This document shows, piece after piece, positions 8,072-15,292 of a stretch of DNA of 25,045 bases. The translations under genes and the position numbers were made by a program. Where the stretch lies: positions 1 through 25,045 of the forward strand of contig JAXDNH010000039.1 in NCBI GenBank assembly GCA_034669525.1, written 5' to 3'. The DNA is from JAFASC01 sp034669525. GTDB taxonomy: Bacteria > Pseudomonadota > Alphaproteobacteria > Rhizobiales > Beijerinckiaceae. The notes beneath the pieces were generated by a model. It was not told the origin of the DNA, did not search any database, and was given only the letters and a program-made list of their open reading frames with translations. Positions within the stretch are counted from its first letter, which is position 1. Every line of letters starts with the position of its first letter.

Positions 8072-8249
8072 GCGTCATGCCCGGCCTTGCGCCGGGTATC
8101 CACGGAGGCATCAAGCTGTCTTGCGAGGAGCGTCAGCGACGAAGCAATCCAGGGGCAAATTCTGCAATCGTCGGAACGTTGGCCCTGGAGCGCTTCGCTT
8201 CGCTCGCAATAATGGCCCCGCCATGGCCGGCTTGCGCCAGGCATGACGG
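8072..8249. repeat. composite palindromic repeat, copy 3 nested inside a second repeat type
   Basis: The core at 8120-8211 is a diverged copy of the repeats at 5393 and 6760 (TTGCGAGGAGCG, GACGAAGCAATCC, GCTTCGCTTCGCTCGCAA). It is bracketed by a second palindromic type: GTCATGCCCGGCCTTGCG with GGTATCCACG at 8073-8104, and the inverted partner CCGGCTTGCG with GGCATGACGG at 8227-8250. The element fills the gap between converging genes (stops at 8060 and 8255), so it may serve as a terminator for both. Confidence 0.85.
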
Positions 8250-8254
8250 AACAC

Positions 8255-8767
8255 TCACCCCCTAAACGCCGCGCCTTCATGCGTGAGCAGCCAGTGCTTG
8301 CGGTGCAAGCCGCCGCCATAGCCGGTGAGGCGCTGGTTCGAGCCGATGACGCGATGGCACGGCAAGACGATGCTGATCGGATTGGCGCCGTTCGCCGCGC
8401 CAACGGCGCGGATTGCTTTCGGAACGCCGATTTTTGCGGCAAGCGCGCCGTAGCTTGAGGTTTGTCCCGACGGTATCGTTCGCAGTGCGGTCCACAGCTT
8501 GCGTTGAAACGGCGTTCCACCCGTTTCGACCTCGATACGATCGAGCGCGGAGAAATCGCCGGCGAAATAGCGATTTAGCGACTCACGGATCAAACTCCGA
8601 GCGCTGCCCTCGCGCAACCCAATTTCGCTCCCGTATTGCAGCCGCAGCAAGCGCCGCATCCGCTCTTCGTAATCGTCCCAATCGAGCGCACGCAAGCGAT
8701 CCTCTTCATCGAAGACGACGAGCAACAGGCCGATCGGCGTCGGCAGGCGATCGAGCGCAAAATTCAT
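8255..8767 (-). CDS. ogt: methylated-DNA--protein-cysteine S-methyltransferase
   Basis: DNA repair protein of 170 aa that removes alkyl groups from O6-alkylguanine by suicide transfer to a cysteine. The active-site motif PCHRV (acceptor Cys137) is intact, preceded by the GTPFQRKLW and SYGALA segments of the DNA-binding fold and followed by the usual GYGGGLHRKHWLL tail. There is no Ada-type N-terminal regulatory domain, so this is the Ogt form. The start ATG at 8767 lies 10 bp past the acyl-CoA dehydrogenase stop, so it is probably the last gene of the thiolase operon. Confidence 0.95.
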   Translation of the reverse strand: MNFALDRLPTPIGLLLVVFDEEDRLRALDWDDYEERMRRLLRLQYGSEIGLREGSARSLIRESLNRYFAGDFSALDRIEVETGGTPFQRKLWTALRTIPSGQTSSYGALAAKIGVPKAIRAVGAANGANPISIVLPCHRVIGSNQRLTGYGGGLHRKHWLLTHEGAAFRG

Positions 8768-8777
8768 CCCGAATCAC

Positions 8778-9911
8778 TCATCCCAAATCCCTGGCGATCA
8801 GCATACGCTGGATGTCGCTGGCGCCCTCGTAAATCTGGCAGATACGCACATCGCGATAGATGCGCTCGACCGGAAAGTCGGCGAGATAGCCGTAGCCGCC
8901 GAGAATCTGGATCGCGGACGAGCACACGCGCTCCGCCATTTCGGAGGCGAAGAGTTTCGCCATCGACGCCTGCGTGAGACACGGCTGCCCGGCTTCCCTC
9001 AACCCGGCGGCATGCAGCACCATCTGCCGCGCCGCCTCGATCTGCGTCGCCATGTCGGCGAGCTTGAATGCGACGGCCTGATGCCCGATCAGCTTCTGCC
9101 CGAAGGTCTCGCGCTCGCGCGCATAATCGCGCGCATGCTCGAACGCCGCGCGCGCCATGCCGACCGCCTGCGAGCCGATGCCGATGCGCCCGCCCTCGAG
9201 ATTTGAGAGCGCGATTCTGTAGCCCTCGCCTTCTTCACCGAGCCGCTGCTCGACCGACAGGCGGACATCGTTGAAATTGATCTGGCATGTATCCGACGCA
9301 TGCAGTCCGAGTTTTTGCTCGACGCGCGCGACCTCATAGCCTTCGCTGTCGGTCGGCACGATGAAAGCGGAAATGCCCTTCTTGCCGGCATCGGGATCGG
9401 TGACGGCGAACGTGACCACGATGTTCGCATTGCGGCCGGACGTGATGAACTGCTTCGTGCCCGACAGGATGTAAGACGAATTGCCGTCGCGCCGCGCCCG
9501 CGTCCTGATGTTCGACGCGTCCGAACCCGCCTGCGGCTCGGTCAGCGCGAACGCCCCGAGCCATTCGCCGCGTGCCAGGGGCTTCAGATAGCGCTCTTTC
9601 TGCTCATCGGTGCCGTACTTATAAATCGGCATGCAGCCGACGGAATTGTGCACGCTCATGATCGTCGAGCACGAGCCGTCGCCGGCGGCGATCTCCTCGA
9701 TTGCCATGGCATAGGCGACTTGGCCGGTCTCCGAACCGTCCCATTCCGCCGGCACCAGCATGCCCATGAAGCCGAGCTCGCCCATTTCGCGGATCACCTC
9801 GGCGGGAAAGCGATGCTCGCGATCCCATGCCGCCGCGTTCGGCGCGAGCCGCTCGCGCGCAAACTGACGCGCCATGTCCCTGATCTGGATCTGGTCTTCG
9901 CTCGGAATCAT
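8778..9911 (-). CDS. acyl-CoA dehydrogenase
   Basis: FAD enzyme of 377 aa that introduces the alpha,beta double bond into an acyl-CoA, the first step of beta-oxidation or branched-chain acid breakdown. Family signatures are AFALTEPQAGSDAS, YILSGTKQFITSG, QILGGYGYLADFPVERIYRD and the catalytic base Glu362 in IYEGASDIQ. The position of this Glu is that of short/medium-chain and short-branched members; isovaleryl- and long-chain enzymes place it elsewhere. It starts four bases after the thiolase stop, so translation is probably coupled. The acyl chain used cannot be settled from the sequence. Confidence 0.95.
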   Translation of the reverse strand: MIPSEDQIQIRDMARQFARERLAPNAAAWDREHRFPAEVIREMGELGFMGMLVPAEWDGSETGQVAYAMAIEEIAAGDGSCSTIMSVHNSVGCMPIYKYGTDEQKERYLKPLARGEWLGAFALTEPQAGSDASNIRTRARRDGNSSYILSGTKQFITSGRNANIVVTFAVTDPDAGKKGISAFIVPTDSEGYEVARVEQKLGLHASDTCQINFNDVRLSVEQRLGEEGEGYRIALSNLEGGRIGIGSQAVGMARAAFEHARDYARERETFGQKLIGHQAVAFKLADMATQIEAARQMVLHAAGLREAGQPCLTQASMAKLFASEMAERVCSSAIQILGGYGYLADFPVERIYRDVRICQIYEGASDIQRMLIARDLG

Positions 9912-9915
9912 GCGT

Positions 9916-11106
9916 TCAATGCAGCCGTTCGATCGCGATTGCGGTTGCCTCGCCGCCGCCGATGCAAAGCGAGGCGACGCCGCGCTTCAAATCGTATTTC
10001 TCCAACGCGGCAAGCAGCGTCACGATGATGCGTGCGCCCGAAGCGCCGATCGGATGGCCGAGCGCGCAGGCGCCGCCATGCACGTTTACCTTATCGTGCG
10101 GCAGATCGAGATCGCGCATCGCCGCCATCGCCACGACGGCGAAGGCCTCGTTGATCTCGAAAAGGTCAACGTCCTTGTTCGACCAGCCGGTGCGCTCGAA
10201 GAGCTTCTTTACCGCGCCGATCGGCGCCGTCGGAAAGAGGTTCGGCAGATCGGCATGGGAGGCATGGCCTTTGATCTCGGCGAGCGGCTTGAGACCGCGC
10301 TTTTCCGCGTTCGAGCGGCGCATCAGAACGAGCGCGGCGGCACCGTCTGAAATCGAGCTTGCATTTGCGGCGGTGACCGTGCCGCCTTCGCGAAAGGCGG
10401 GCTTCAGTGTCGGGATTTTATCGAGCTTCGCCTTCGGCGGCTGCTCGTCATCCTTGACGAGCCTTTGCTCACGTCCGGCCTTCACCGCGACCGGCACGAT
10501 CTCGCCCGCGAAACTGCCCTCGGCGATCGCTTTCTGCGCGCGTTTCAGCGAAGTGATGGCGTAATTATCCTGCGCCTCGCGCGTGAACTGGTAACTCTGC
10601 GCGCAATCCTCGGCGAAGGTGCCCATGAGCCGCCCCTTGTCGTAGGCGTCCTCGAGCCCGTCGAGGAACATGTGGTCCAAGACCTTGCCGTGGCCCATGC
10701 GATAGCCGGCCCGGGCGCGGTCGAGCAGGTAGGGCGCGTTGCTCATGCTCTCCATGCCGCCGGCGACCATGATGTCGGCCGATCCGACCGCGATGAGGTC
10801 GTGCGCGAGCATGACCGCCTTCATGCCGGAGCCGCACATTTTGTTGATGGTCGTGCAGGTCACAGATTTCGGCAGACCGGCGCCCAGTGCCGCCTGGCGC
10901 GCGGGGGCCTGGCCCTGCCCGGCCGGAAGAACGCAGCCGAAGATTACCTCTTCGATATCCTCGCCGGTGAGCCCGGCCCGATCGACCGCCGCTTTGATGG
11001 CAGGCGCGCCAAGCTCCGCCGCCGTCACGTCGCGAAAATCGCCCTGCAAGCCGCCCATTGGCGTGCGCGACGAGCCCACGATTGTGATCGGATCATGCTC
11101 CGGCAT
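9916..11106 (-). CDS. acetyl-CoA C-acetyltransferase (thiolase)
   Basis: Thiolase of 396 aa with all catalytic residues visible: nucleophile Cys91 in NKMCGSGMKAV, His351 in ALGHPIGASGAR and Cys381 in SLCIGGGEA. It can condense two acetyl-CoA or cleave acetoacetyl-CoA, so it fits either beta-oxidation or polyhydroxybutyrate supply (AtoB/PhaA type). It is first gene of an operon with the acyl-CoA dehydrogenase and ogt, which favours a degradative role. The start ATG at 11106 is preceded by CGGAGGCGCC, a good ribosome-binding site. Confidence 0.95.
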   Translation of the reverse strand: MPEHDPITIVGSSRTPMGGLQGDFRDVTAAELGAPAIKAAVDRAGLTGEDIEEVIFGCVLPAGQGQAPARQAALGAGLPKSVTCTTINKMCGSGMKAVMLAHDLIAVGSADIMVAGGMESMSNAPYLLDRARAGYRMGHGKVLDHMFLDGLEDAYDKGRLMGTFAEDCAQSYQFTREAQDNYAITSLKRAQKAIAEGSFAGEIVPVAVKAGREQRLVKDDEQPPKAKLDKIPTLKPAFREGGTVTAANASSISDGAAALVLMRRSNAEKRGLKPLAEIKGHASHADLPNLFPTAPIGAVKKLFERTGWSNKDVDLFEINEAFAVVAMAAMRDLDLPHDKVNVHGGACALGHPIGASGARIIVTLLAALEKYDLKRGVASLCIGGGEATAIAIERLH

Positions 11107-11194
11107 GGCGCCTCCGGCCCGAAGATGAGATTGGAATGCCTATAGCGCGCAACGCCGCCGACGTCATCGGATAGTTCGGCATATGAGCCGAGCG

Positions 11195-11241
11195 GCGGCC
11201 GAGGGGAAAAGTAGCCTCATCCATTTCCTAGCCTCGGCCGC
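11195..11241. other. strong stem-loop in the panE-thiolase gap
   Basis: GCGGCCGAGG (11195-11204) pairs exactly with CCTCGGCCGC (11232-11241). Inside it, GGAAA (11205-11209) pairs with TTTCC (11224-11228) after a three-base bulge. A smaller hairpin (TCGGC at 11176-11180 with GCCGA at 11187-11191) lies next to it. The 281-bp gap 11107-11387 contains no convincing gene. The stem is 146 bp past the panE stop, so it could end that transcript or sit in the thiolase leader. No U-tract follows on either strand. Confidence 0.6.
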
Positions 11242-11387
11242 GGTATGAAGGCGCCGGTGACCTAAGGCGACGCGGCGTACGCATCGTATCAATTGCGACT
11301 TCTCTAACCTCCAGCAGTTCCTCGCCCTTACCGCGGCCGGCTTCGCCGGGTAGATGTTCGTGCCATGGCGCCGGCTTCCCGTCAGGA

Positions 11388-12293
11388 CTACTGCGCGCCG
11401 GCTGCATTCTTCGCCTCGATGAGTTTCACCGTGGTGAGAAGCGACTGGTTTGCGGGCGTTGAGATGCCGAGCTCCGCGGCCTTTCGAACGACAAACCCGT
11501 TGAGATAATCGATCTCGGTGGTTTTGCCGCGAGCAAGGTCCTGCGCCGTCGATGAATACTGGCTCGGCATAGATGAGGCGATTCCGAGGACCGTTTCAAG
11601 AATGTCTTCCGGAACCGATACGCCCAATCGGCCCGAAACATCGATACATTCACAAACAACATCTCGGATGACGTCGACAGCGCCATCCACCTCTATCAAA
11701 CGCCCATAAGGCAACTGCGCGACGGCCGAGAGCGCATTGTAGGCACAGTTCACAATCAGCTTCGTCCAAAGCGCCTCGATGACCTCGCCCGACACTTTCG
11801 TCGGGATTCCGGCATGCTCGAAAGCCTCGGTGATGGCGGCGCTCGCAGGGCATTGGCCCATTACGAGTTCGCCGCGGCCATGATGTCTGACGTGTCCCGG
11901 TGCAGGCATATCGGTCGCGACGTAGACCGCGACTGGAACAACTGGCCGGTTCAGGACAGCTTGCAGGCGCTCAGCGTTGTCCACACCATTTTGCAGGCTG
12001 AGCACCGTGACTCGGTCACTCAAATAACGCGCCATGTCGTTCCCGGCGGCTTTAGTGTCATTCGACTTCACGCAGAACAAAATCACGTCCGCATCGGCGA
12101 CGCCGGACGCCGTCACCGTGGCAGCGACCCGTGTCGCTTCGGTAAAGCGGCTGGTTTCAAGGATCAGGCCTCGTGCCTTCACAGCCTCGACATGCAGGGC
12201 CCTTCCGACGAGGCAGACTTCGTGGCCGGCTCGTGCCAACATGGCTCCGTAGTAGCAACCTACGGCGCCGGCTCCCATCACCGCGACCTTCAT
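11388..12293 (-). CDS. panE: 2-dehydropantoate 2-reductase family protein
   Basis: NADPH-dependent ketopantoate reductase of 301 aa (pantothenate/CoA pathway). The N-terminal Rossmann motif VMGAGAVGCYYGAML fits, as do the catalytic Lys in WTKLIVNCAYNALSA and the EIDYLNG segment with downstream acid residue of the C-terminal helical domain. The start ATG at 12293 has GAGGAAG upstream. It stands alone; no panB or panC is near. Isolated paralogues of this family in soil bacteria often act on other 2-keto acids, so panE is the family name rather than a proven role. Confidence 0.85.
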   Translation of the reverse strand: MKVAVMGAGAVGCYYGAMLARAGHEVCLVGRALHVEAVKARGLILETSRFTEATRVAATVTASGVADADVILFCVKSNDTKAAGNDMARYLSDRVTVLSLQNGVDNAERLQAVLNRPVVPVAVYVATDMPAPGHVRHHGRGELVMGQCPASAAITEAFEHAGIPTKVSGEVIEALWTKLIVNCAYNALSAVAQLPYGRLIEVDGAVDVIRDVVCECIDVSGRLGVSVPEDILETVLGIASSMPSQYSSTAQDLARGKTTEIDYLNGFVVRKAAELGISTPANQSLLTTVKLIEAKNAAGAQ

Positions 12294-12359
12294 TGAAATG
12301 CTTCCTCAACCCGCGCAGACCACCGCCTCGCTCAGTTGGGTAGCGAACATGGTTGGGAT

Positions 12360-12401
12360 GGCCAAGCGGCAACCAGACGGGTCGCCTTTGCCGCTATGGC
12401 C
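12360..12401 (-). terminator. hairpin downstream of the cupin, likely terminator
   Basis: GGCCA plus AGCGGCAA (12360-12372) pairs with TTGCCGCT and TGGCC (12388-12401) with a single bulged base and a 15-base loop, giving 13 base pairs. It begins 27 bases beyond the cupin stop on the leftward strand and precedes the panE leader. No U-run follows, so intrinsic termination would be weak and Rho or pausing may be involved. Confidence 0.55.
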
Positions 12402-12427
12402 GCATAGTTGTGCTGGACGACAGTCTG

Positions 12428-12730
12428 TCAGTAGCGCTTCAGCTCAACCTCGATGAAGGCCATCGCCGCCGAACCGGCATTCATGACGTCGTGCTCGACG
12501 CCGGCCGCGCGCATGTAGCTGTCCCCCGCAGCGAATTTGGCCACGCTTTCCGTCTCCCCGTCGCTGGTGCGCAGCGTGGCGTCGGATAGCATGACGACAA
12601 CATAGGGCCAGCCATGCCGGTGCCAGCCGGTCGCGGCACCGGCCTCGAAATCCCAGCGGGTGATCCGCACGGCGTCATCATCCTGCTGCAGCGTCGGTCG
12701 CGCAGGAACCGTGCAGTGAAATCCAGGCAT
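12428..12730 (-). CDS. small cupin-domain protein
   Basis: Single-domain cupin of 100 aa. The first cupin motif is visible as TGWHRHGWPYVVVML (His-x-His metal ligands) with a downstream Glu-containing strand, and the second as AGDSYMRAAGVEHDVMNAG with the late His. A metal-binding beta-barrel is therefore expected. No signal peptide is seen, so it should be cytoplasmic. It lies 21 bp after the cupredoxin gene with an AAGGA site before ATG 12730, as third gene of the metallophosphoesterase operon. The function is unknown; small cupins may be sensors, isomerases or dioxygenases. Confidence 0.87.
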   Translation of the reverse strand: MPGFHCTVPARPTLQQDDDAVRITRWDFEAGAATGWHRHGWPYVVVMLSDATLRTSDGETESVAKFAAGDSYMRAAGVEHDVMNAGSAAMAFIEVELKRY

Positions 12731-12751
12731 GGTTATCCTTCTGCAAGCTCA

Positions 12752-13180
12752 CTACGAGGCGCCTCCGGCATCGGCGGCCTTCACGAAAATCTTTCCGACC
12801 ATGTGCGGATGCAGCGAGCAGAAGTAATCGTATTCGCCTGACGCTGTGAAGGTGAACGTGAATTTATCATCGGTGTCGAGCGTTTTGGACCGAAACGCCT
12901 TGTTCTTCGCGGCGACCGTATGCGGGATGTCGTCGTCATTGGTCCAGGTCACGGTTGTTCCGGACGCGACGGTGAGCGTCGCGGGAGAGAAAGTGAAATT
13001 GCCGATTTTCACTACACCCGCTTCGGCGTTTGCCGTGACTGCTTGCGCCTCGGCGGCGTGAGCCCTGCCCGCAATTCCGTAAGCCGGTACCAGCCCGCAG
13101 AGAGCGACGAGCGGCGGGGCGAGAAAGAGCGGGCGCCATATACTGTGACAGGGCGCGTTCGGTCGGGCTCTGGTGAGCAT
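12752..13180 (-). CDS. amicyanin/plastocyanin-like periplasmic cupredoxin
   Basis: Type 1 blue-copper protein of 142 aa. An N-terminal hydrophobic segment (about 16-42) ending in GRAHAAEA is a probable signal peptide. The mature domain carries His87 (IPHTV) and the cluster Cys121-x2-His124-x2-Met127 (CSLHPHM), exactly the ligand spacing of amicyanin. It should carry single electrons in the periplasm, but no methylamine dehydrogenase or other obvious partner is in the window. The start ATG at 13180 has GGAG upstream and follows the metallophosphoesterase stop by 30 bp. The operon setting with an exported phosphoesterase is unusual and hints at a shared envelope or metal role. Confidence 0.92.
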   Translation of the reverse strand: MLTRARPNAPCHSIWRPLFLAPPLVALCGLVPAYGIAGRAHAAEAQAVTANAEAGVVKIGNFTFSPATLTVASGTTVTWTNDDDIPHTVAAKNKAFRSKTLDTDDKFTFTFTASGEYDYFCSLHPHMVGKIFVKAADAGGAS

Positions 13181-13210
13181 GAGATCGTCTCCGCGAATCT
13201 GAGAAGTGCG

Positions 13211-14167
13211 TTACGACGCGAGCGGCGTATCGATGATGGCCAGCGGCTGGCCGCCACGCACGAAGTGCACCGTTGCGATGCCGAGGAACTTGTTGAGCTC
13301 GCCGGCGGGCACCTTCATCGGTCCGGGCGATGGCGCCGTTCCCGGTGGGGGCTGCGGAAACGCCGTCGAGCGTGCCGTATGGAACGCGACGTTGCCTTCC
13401 ACCTTCTGCATGATCTGGTGAATGTGGCCGTTAAGCACGGTCACCGATCCGAAGCGCTTCATCAGCGAGAGAGCGCGCGCGCCATCCTCCGTGCCCCAGC
13501 CCCATTCGGGATAAACCGTCCAGAGCGGAATGTGGGCGAAGACAACAATCGGCGTCGAGGAGGACAGGCCTGCGACATCGCCCTCGAGCCATTTCAATTG
13601 CCCGGAGCCGAGATTGCCCAAGCCGCCGGCCTTCAGATCCACGACATTGACGAGACCGATGAAGTGCACGCCGTCTTGGTCGAAACTGTACCAGCCGGCG
13701 CCATGCGATCCCTTGCCGTAGCGGTTGAGATACGCCTTACCCTGCTCGTCATCCAAGAGATCGTGCTCGCCGGGGACGTAGAACACCGGCAGGCCTGCGT
13801 CTTTTATCAGCTGGTCGGCGTCATCGAATTCCTTTTCCTTCGAGAGGTGGCTGATGTCGCCGGTATGAATCATGAAGGAGGGCGTTTTCGGCAGCGCCTT
13901 GATCTTTGCGATCGCTTCCCGCAGCGTCGCCAGGGCGTCGGGATTCGCCGCCTTATCGAAGCCGACATGACTGTCGCTTATCTGCAGAAACGTGAATGGA
14001 GTCAGAGCCTGTGGAGCGGCAAGCGCCTCACTCAGTCCTAATGAACTCGGAATGCCGCCGAGGATGCTCCAGAGCACACCCGTGCCGGCCCACGTCATGC
14101 ATTCGAGGACGCCGCGGCGGCTGACGCCGTTGTCTTTGTCGAGTCCGTTTTGGCCAGAATTCGCCAT
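13211..14167 (-). CDS. Tat-exported metallophosphoesterase
   Basis: Calcineurin-like phosphoesterase of about 318 aa. The metal motifs occur in order: D-x-H in QISDSHVGF, GD in HTGDISHL, a GEHD form of the usual GNH(D/E) in YVPGEHDLLDDE, H in FAHIPLW and GHIH in LNGHIHQI. The N-terminus has SRRGVLECM (Arg17-Arg18) followed by a hydrophobic stretch, a twin-arginine signal, so the enzyme is probably folded with its metals before export. I chose ATG at 14167 because GAGGAGG lies seven bases upstream. It leads an operon with the cupredoxin and the cupin. The substrate (phosphodiester, phospholipid or nucleotide) is unknown. The Asn to Glu change in the third motif may alter metal or transition-state contacts. 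Confidence 0.92.
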   Translation of the reverse strand: MANSGQNGLDKDNGVSRRGVLECMTWAGTGVLWSILGGIPSSLGLSEALAAPQALTPFTFLQISDSHVGFDKAANPDALATLREAIAKIKALPKTPSFMIHTGDISHLSKEKEFDDADQLIKDAGLPVFYVPGEHDLLDDEQGKAYLNRYGKGSHGAGWYSFDQDGVHFIGLVNVVDLKAGGLGNLGSGQLKWLEGDVAGLSSSTPIVVFAHIPLWTVYPEWGWGTEDGARALSLMKRFGSVTVLNGHIHQIMQKVEGNVAFHTARSTAFPQPPPGTAPSPGPMKVPAGELNKFLGIATVHFVRGGQPLAIIDTPLAS

Positions 14168-14476
14168 GCCAAGCCTCCTCTGCACATGCGTGCTTCAAAG
14201 GACCAGACTCGGCGTCTCGCCGATTTATTCCCGGCTTGGGGGAGGCGGCTTGGAGGAGAGAGACAATGCGTTCAACAGCAATCATCGCTCCGCCACACAT
14301 TAGCGAGAGCCCGCACGCCCGTGCTCACGAGCAGACTTCTAAATCGGCGCTAGCACTGGCGATCGCCGCGTTCCTCACCTCCAGTGCTTGAGAGGCGCGG
14401 CTCGAAGGGTGGCAGAGAAAATGCGTTTGCCCATCCTTGGACACGGTCCTTTGGATCTCCCGAGGAGGACGAGTGT
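14168..14476 (-). promoter_or_regulatory. 309-bp gap with candidate control region of the metallophosphoesterase operon
   Basis: No gene is supported here. Read leftward, GGGAATAAAT (14232-14223) is followed by an inverted repeat TCGGCG-TCT-CGCCGA (14209-14223). The transcript would begin some 30-40 bases before the start codon. The GGAAT block resembles -35 elements used by some extracytoplasmic-function sigma factors, but I cannot match a specific class. In the rest of the gap (14240-14476) I see nothing of note. Confidence 0.3.
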
Positions 14477-15292
14477 TCAATTCGTCGGCGGCCGAAACCT
14501 TCGCACAAAAAGATTCGCGATCACCGCATGCGCGATGTGCTCCGCCATGCAGTGGTAGCCGAGATCGTTCAAATGGAGATCGTCCCCCGAGACCATGGTC
14601 TGCTGACTGCGCATGCTTGAAATATAGCGCATCGCCTCGAACCGACGCACATAAAGAATGTTCTGCTGCCCCGCGATCTTCCTTAGGGTGTCGCGGATCG
14701 CGGCGTAGCTGTCATCTCTGGCAAATCGTGCGGTATATTGCAGCCCAACGAGAACAACGTCGATCTTGTTTTCCTTCAGCCACTGGATCGTGCTCGTCAC
14801 CGTGTCCTCGAATTCGTCGATCGGAACCCGGGCGAGCGCGTCGTTGGTGCCGAGTTGCCACAAAACCAGGTCGGGATGGGTCAACGCGACCTCGACGCGC
14901 AGCCGCTCTGCCGTGGTCTTGGCGACCTCACCGGAGACGCCACGATTGATGATCTCGACATTGATGCCCTTCAAGGCCTTTTCGAGAATGTCGGTGAGCT
15001 GCGCCGGATAGTTTTTCGAGCCGGAAGACGCCCCGACCCCGTAAGTGGATGACGAGCCGATCGCCAGCACCCGGATGGTCTTGCGTTGCTCGAGCGTGGC
15101 CGTGACGTTCGGCAGCGGCGCCGGCGCGGCAATGGACGAGGACGGCACGTCGCATTGCGGACTGAGGGGAGGCGCGTCCTCCGCGCTCAGGTCGGTTGGG
15201 CTCGCCGCGAGGAGGCTGGCGGCGAGGAGACTTGCGGCGGCGAAGAGGGTGAGGGTTGCGGCCCTAGACGAGCCCGCAATCTGTCGCGCCAT
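14477..15292 (-). CDS. secreted SGNH/GDSL hydrolase
   Basis: Esterase or deacylase of about 271 aa. A hydrophobic Ala/Leu-rich signal peptide (roughly residues 12-33) is followed by the SGNH blocks: AIGSSSTYG (the nucleophile Ser, with Ser in place of Asp of the usual GDS), Gly in NRGVSGE, Asn in QLGTNDAL and Asp/His in DDLHLND. The start ATG at 15292 lies inside the upstream OpgC gene, in a different frame, giving a 106-bp overlap; a TTG at 15304 is possible too. Pairing with a membrane acyltransferase suggests that it acts on acyl groups of a periplasmic glycan. In OafA/OatA-type proteins the two activities are fused in one chain; here they are split. Confidence 0.88.
   Translation of the reverse strand: MARQIAGSSRAATLTLFAAASLLAASLLAASPTDLSAEDAPPLSPQCDVPSSSIAAPAPLPNVTATLEQRKTIRVLAIGSSSTYGVGASSGSKNYPAQLTDILEKALKGINVEIINRGVSGEVAKTTAERLRVEVALTHPDLVLWQLGTNDALARVPIDEFEDTVTSTIQWLKENKIDVVLVGLQYTARFARDDSYAAIRDTLRKIAGQQNILYVRRFEAMRYISSMRSQQTMVSGDDLHLNDLGYHCMAEHIAHAVIANLFVRRFRPPTN

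Noticed and set aside
5393..8249. Insertion sequence or CRISPR array as the source of the repeats
   Set aside because: No transposase frame, no target-site duplications seen, and no regular repeat-spacer spacing; the structure is palindromic.
9300..10028. 242-aa rightward frame opposite acyl-CoA dehydrogenase and thiolase
   Set aside because: It crosses the junction of two real genes and has no recognisable domain.
12920..14041. 373-aa rightward frame across the cupredoxin and metallophosphoesterase
   Set aside because: It runs opposite two genes with intact metal motifs and shows no family pattern.
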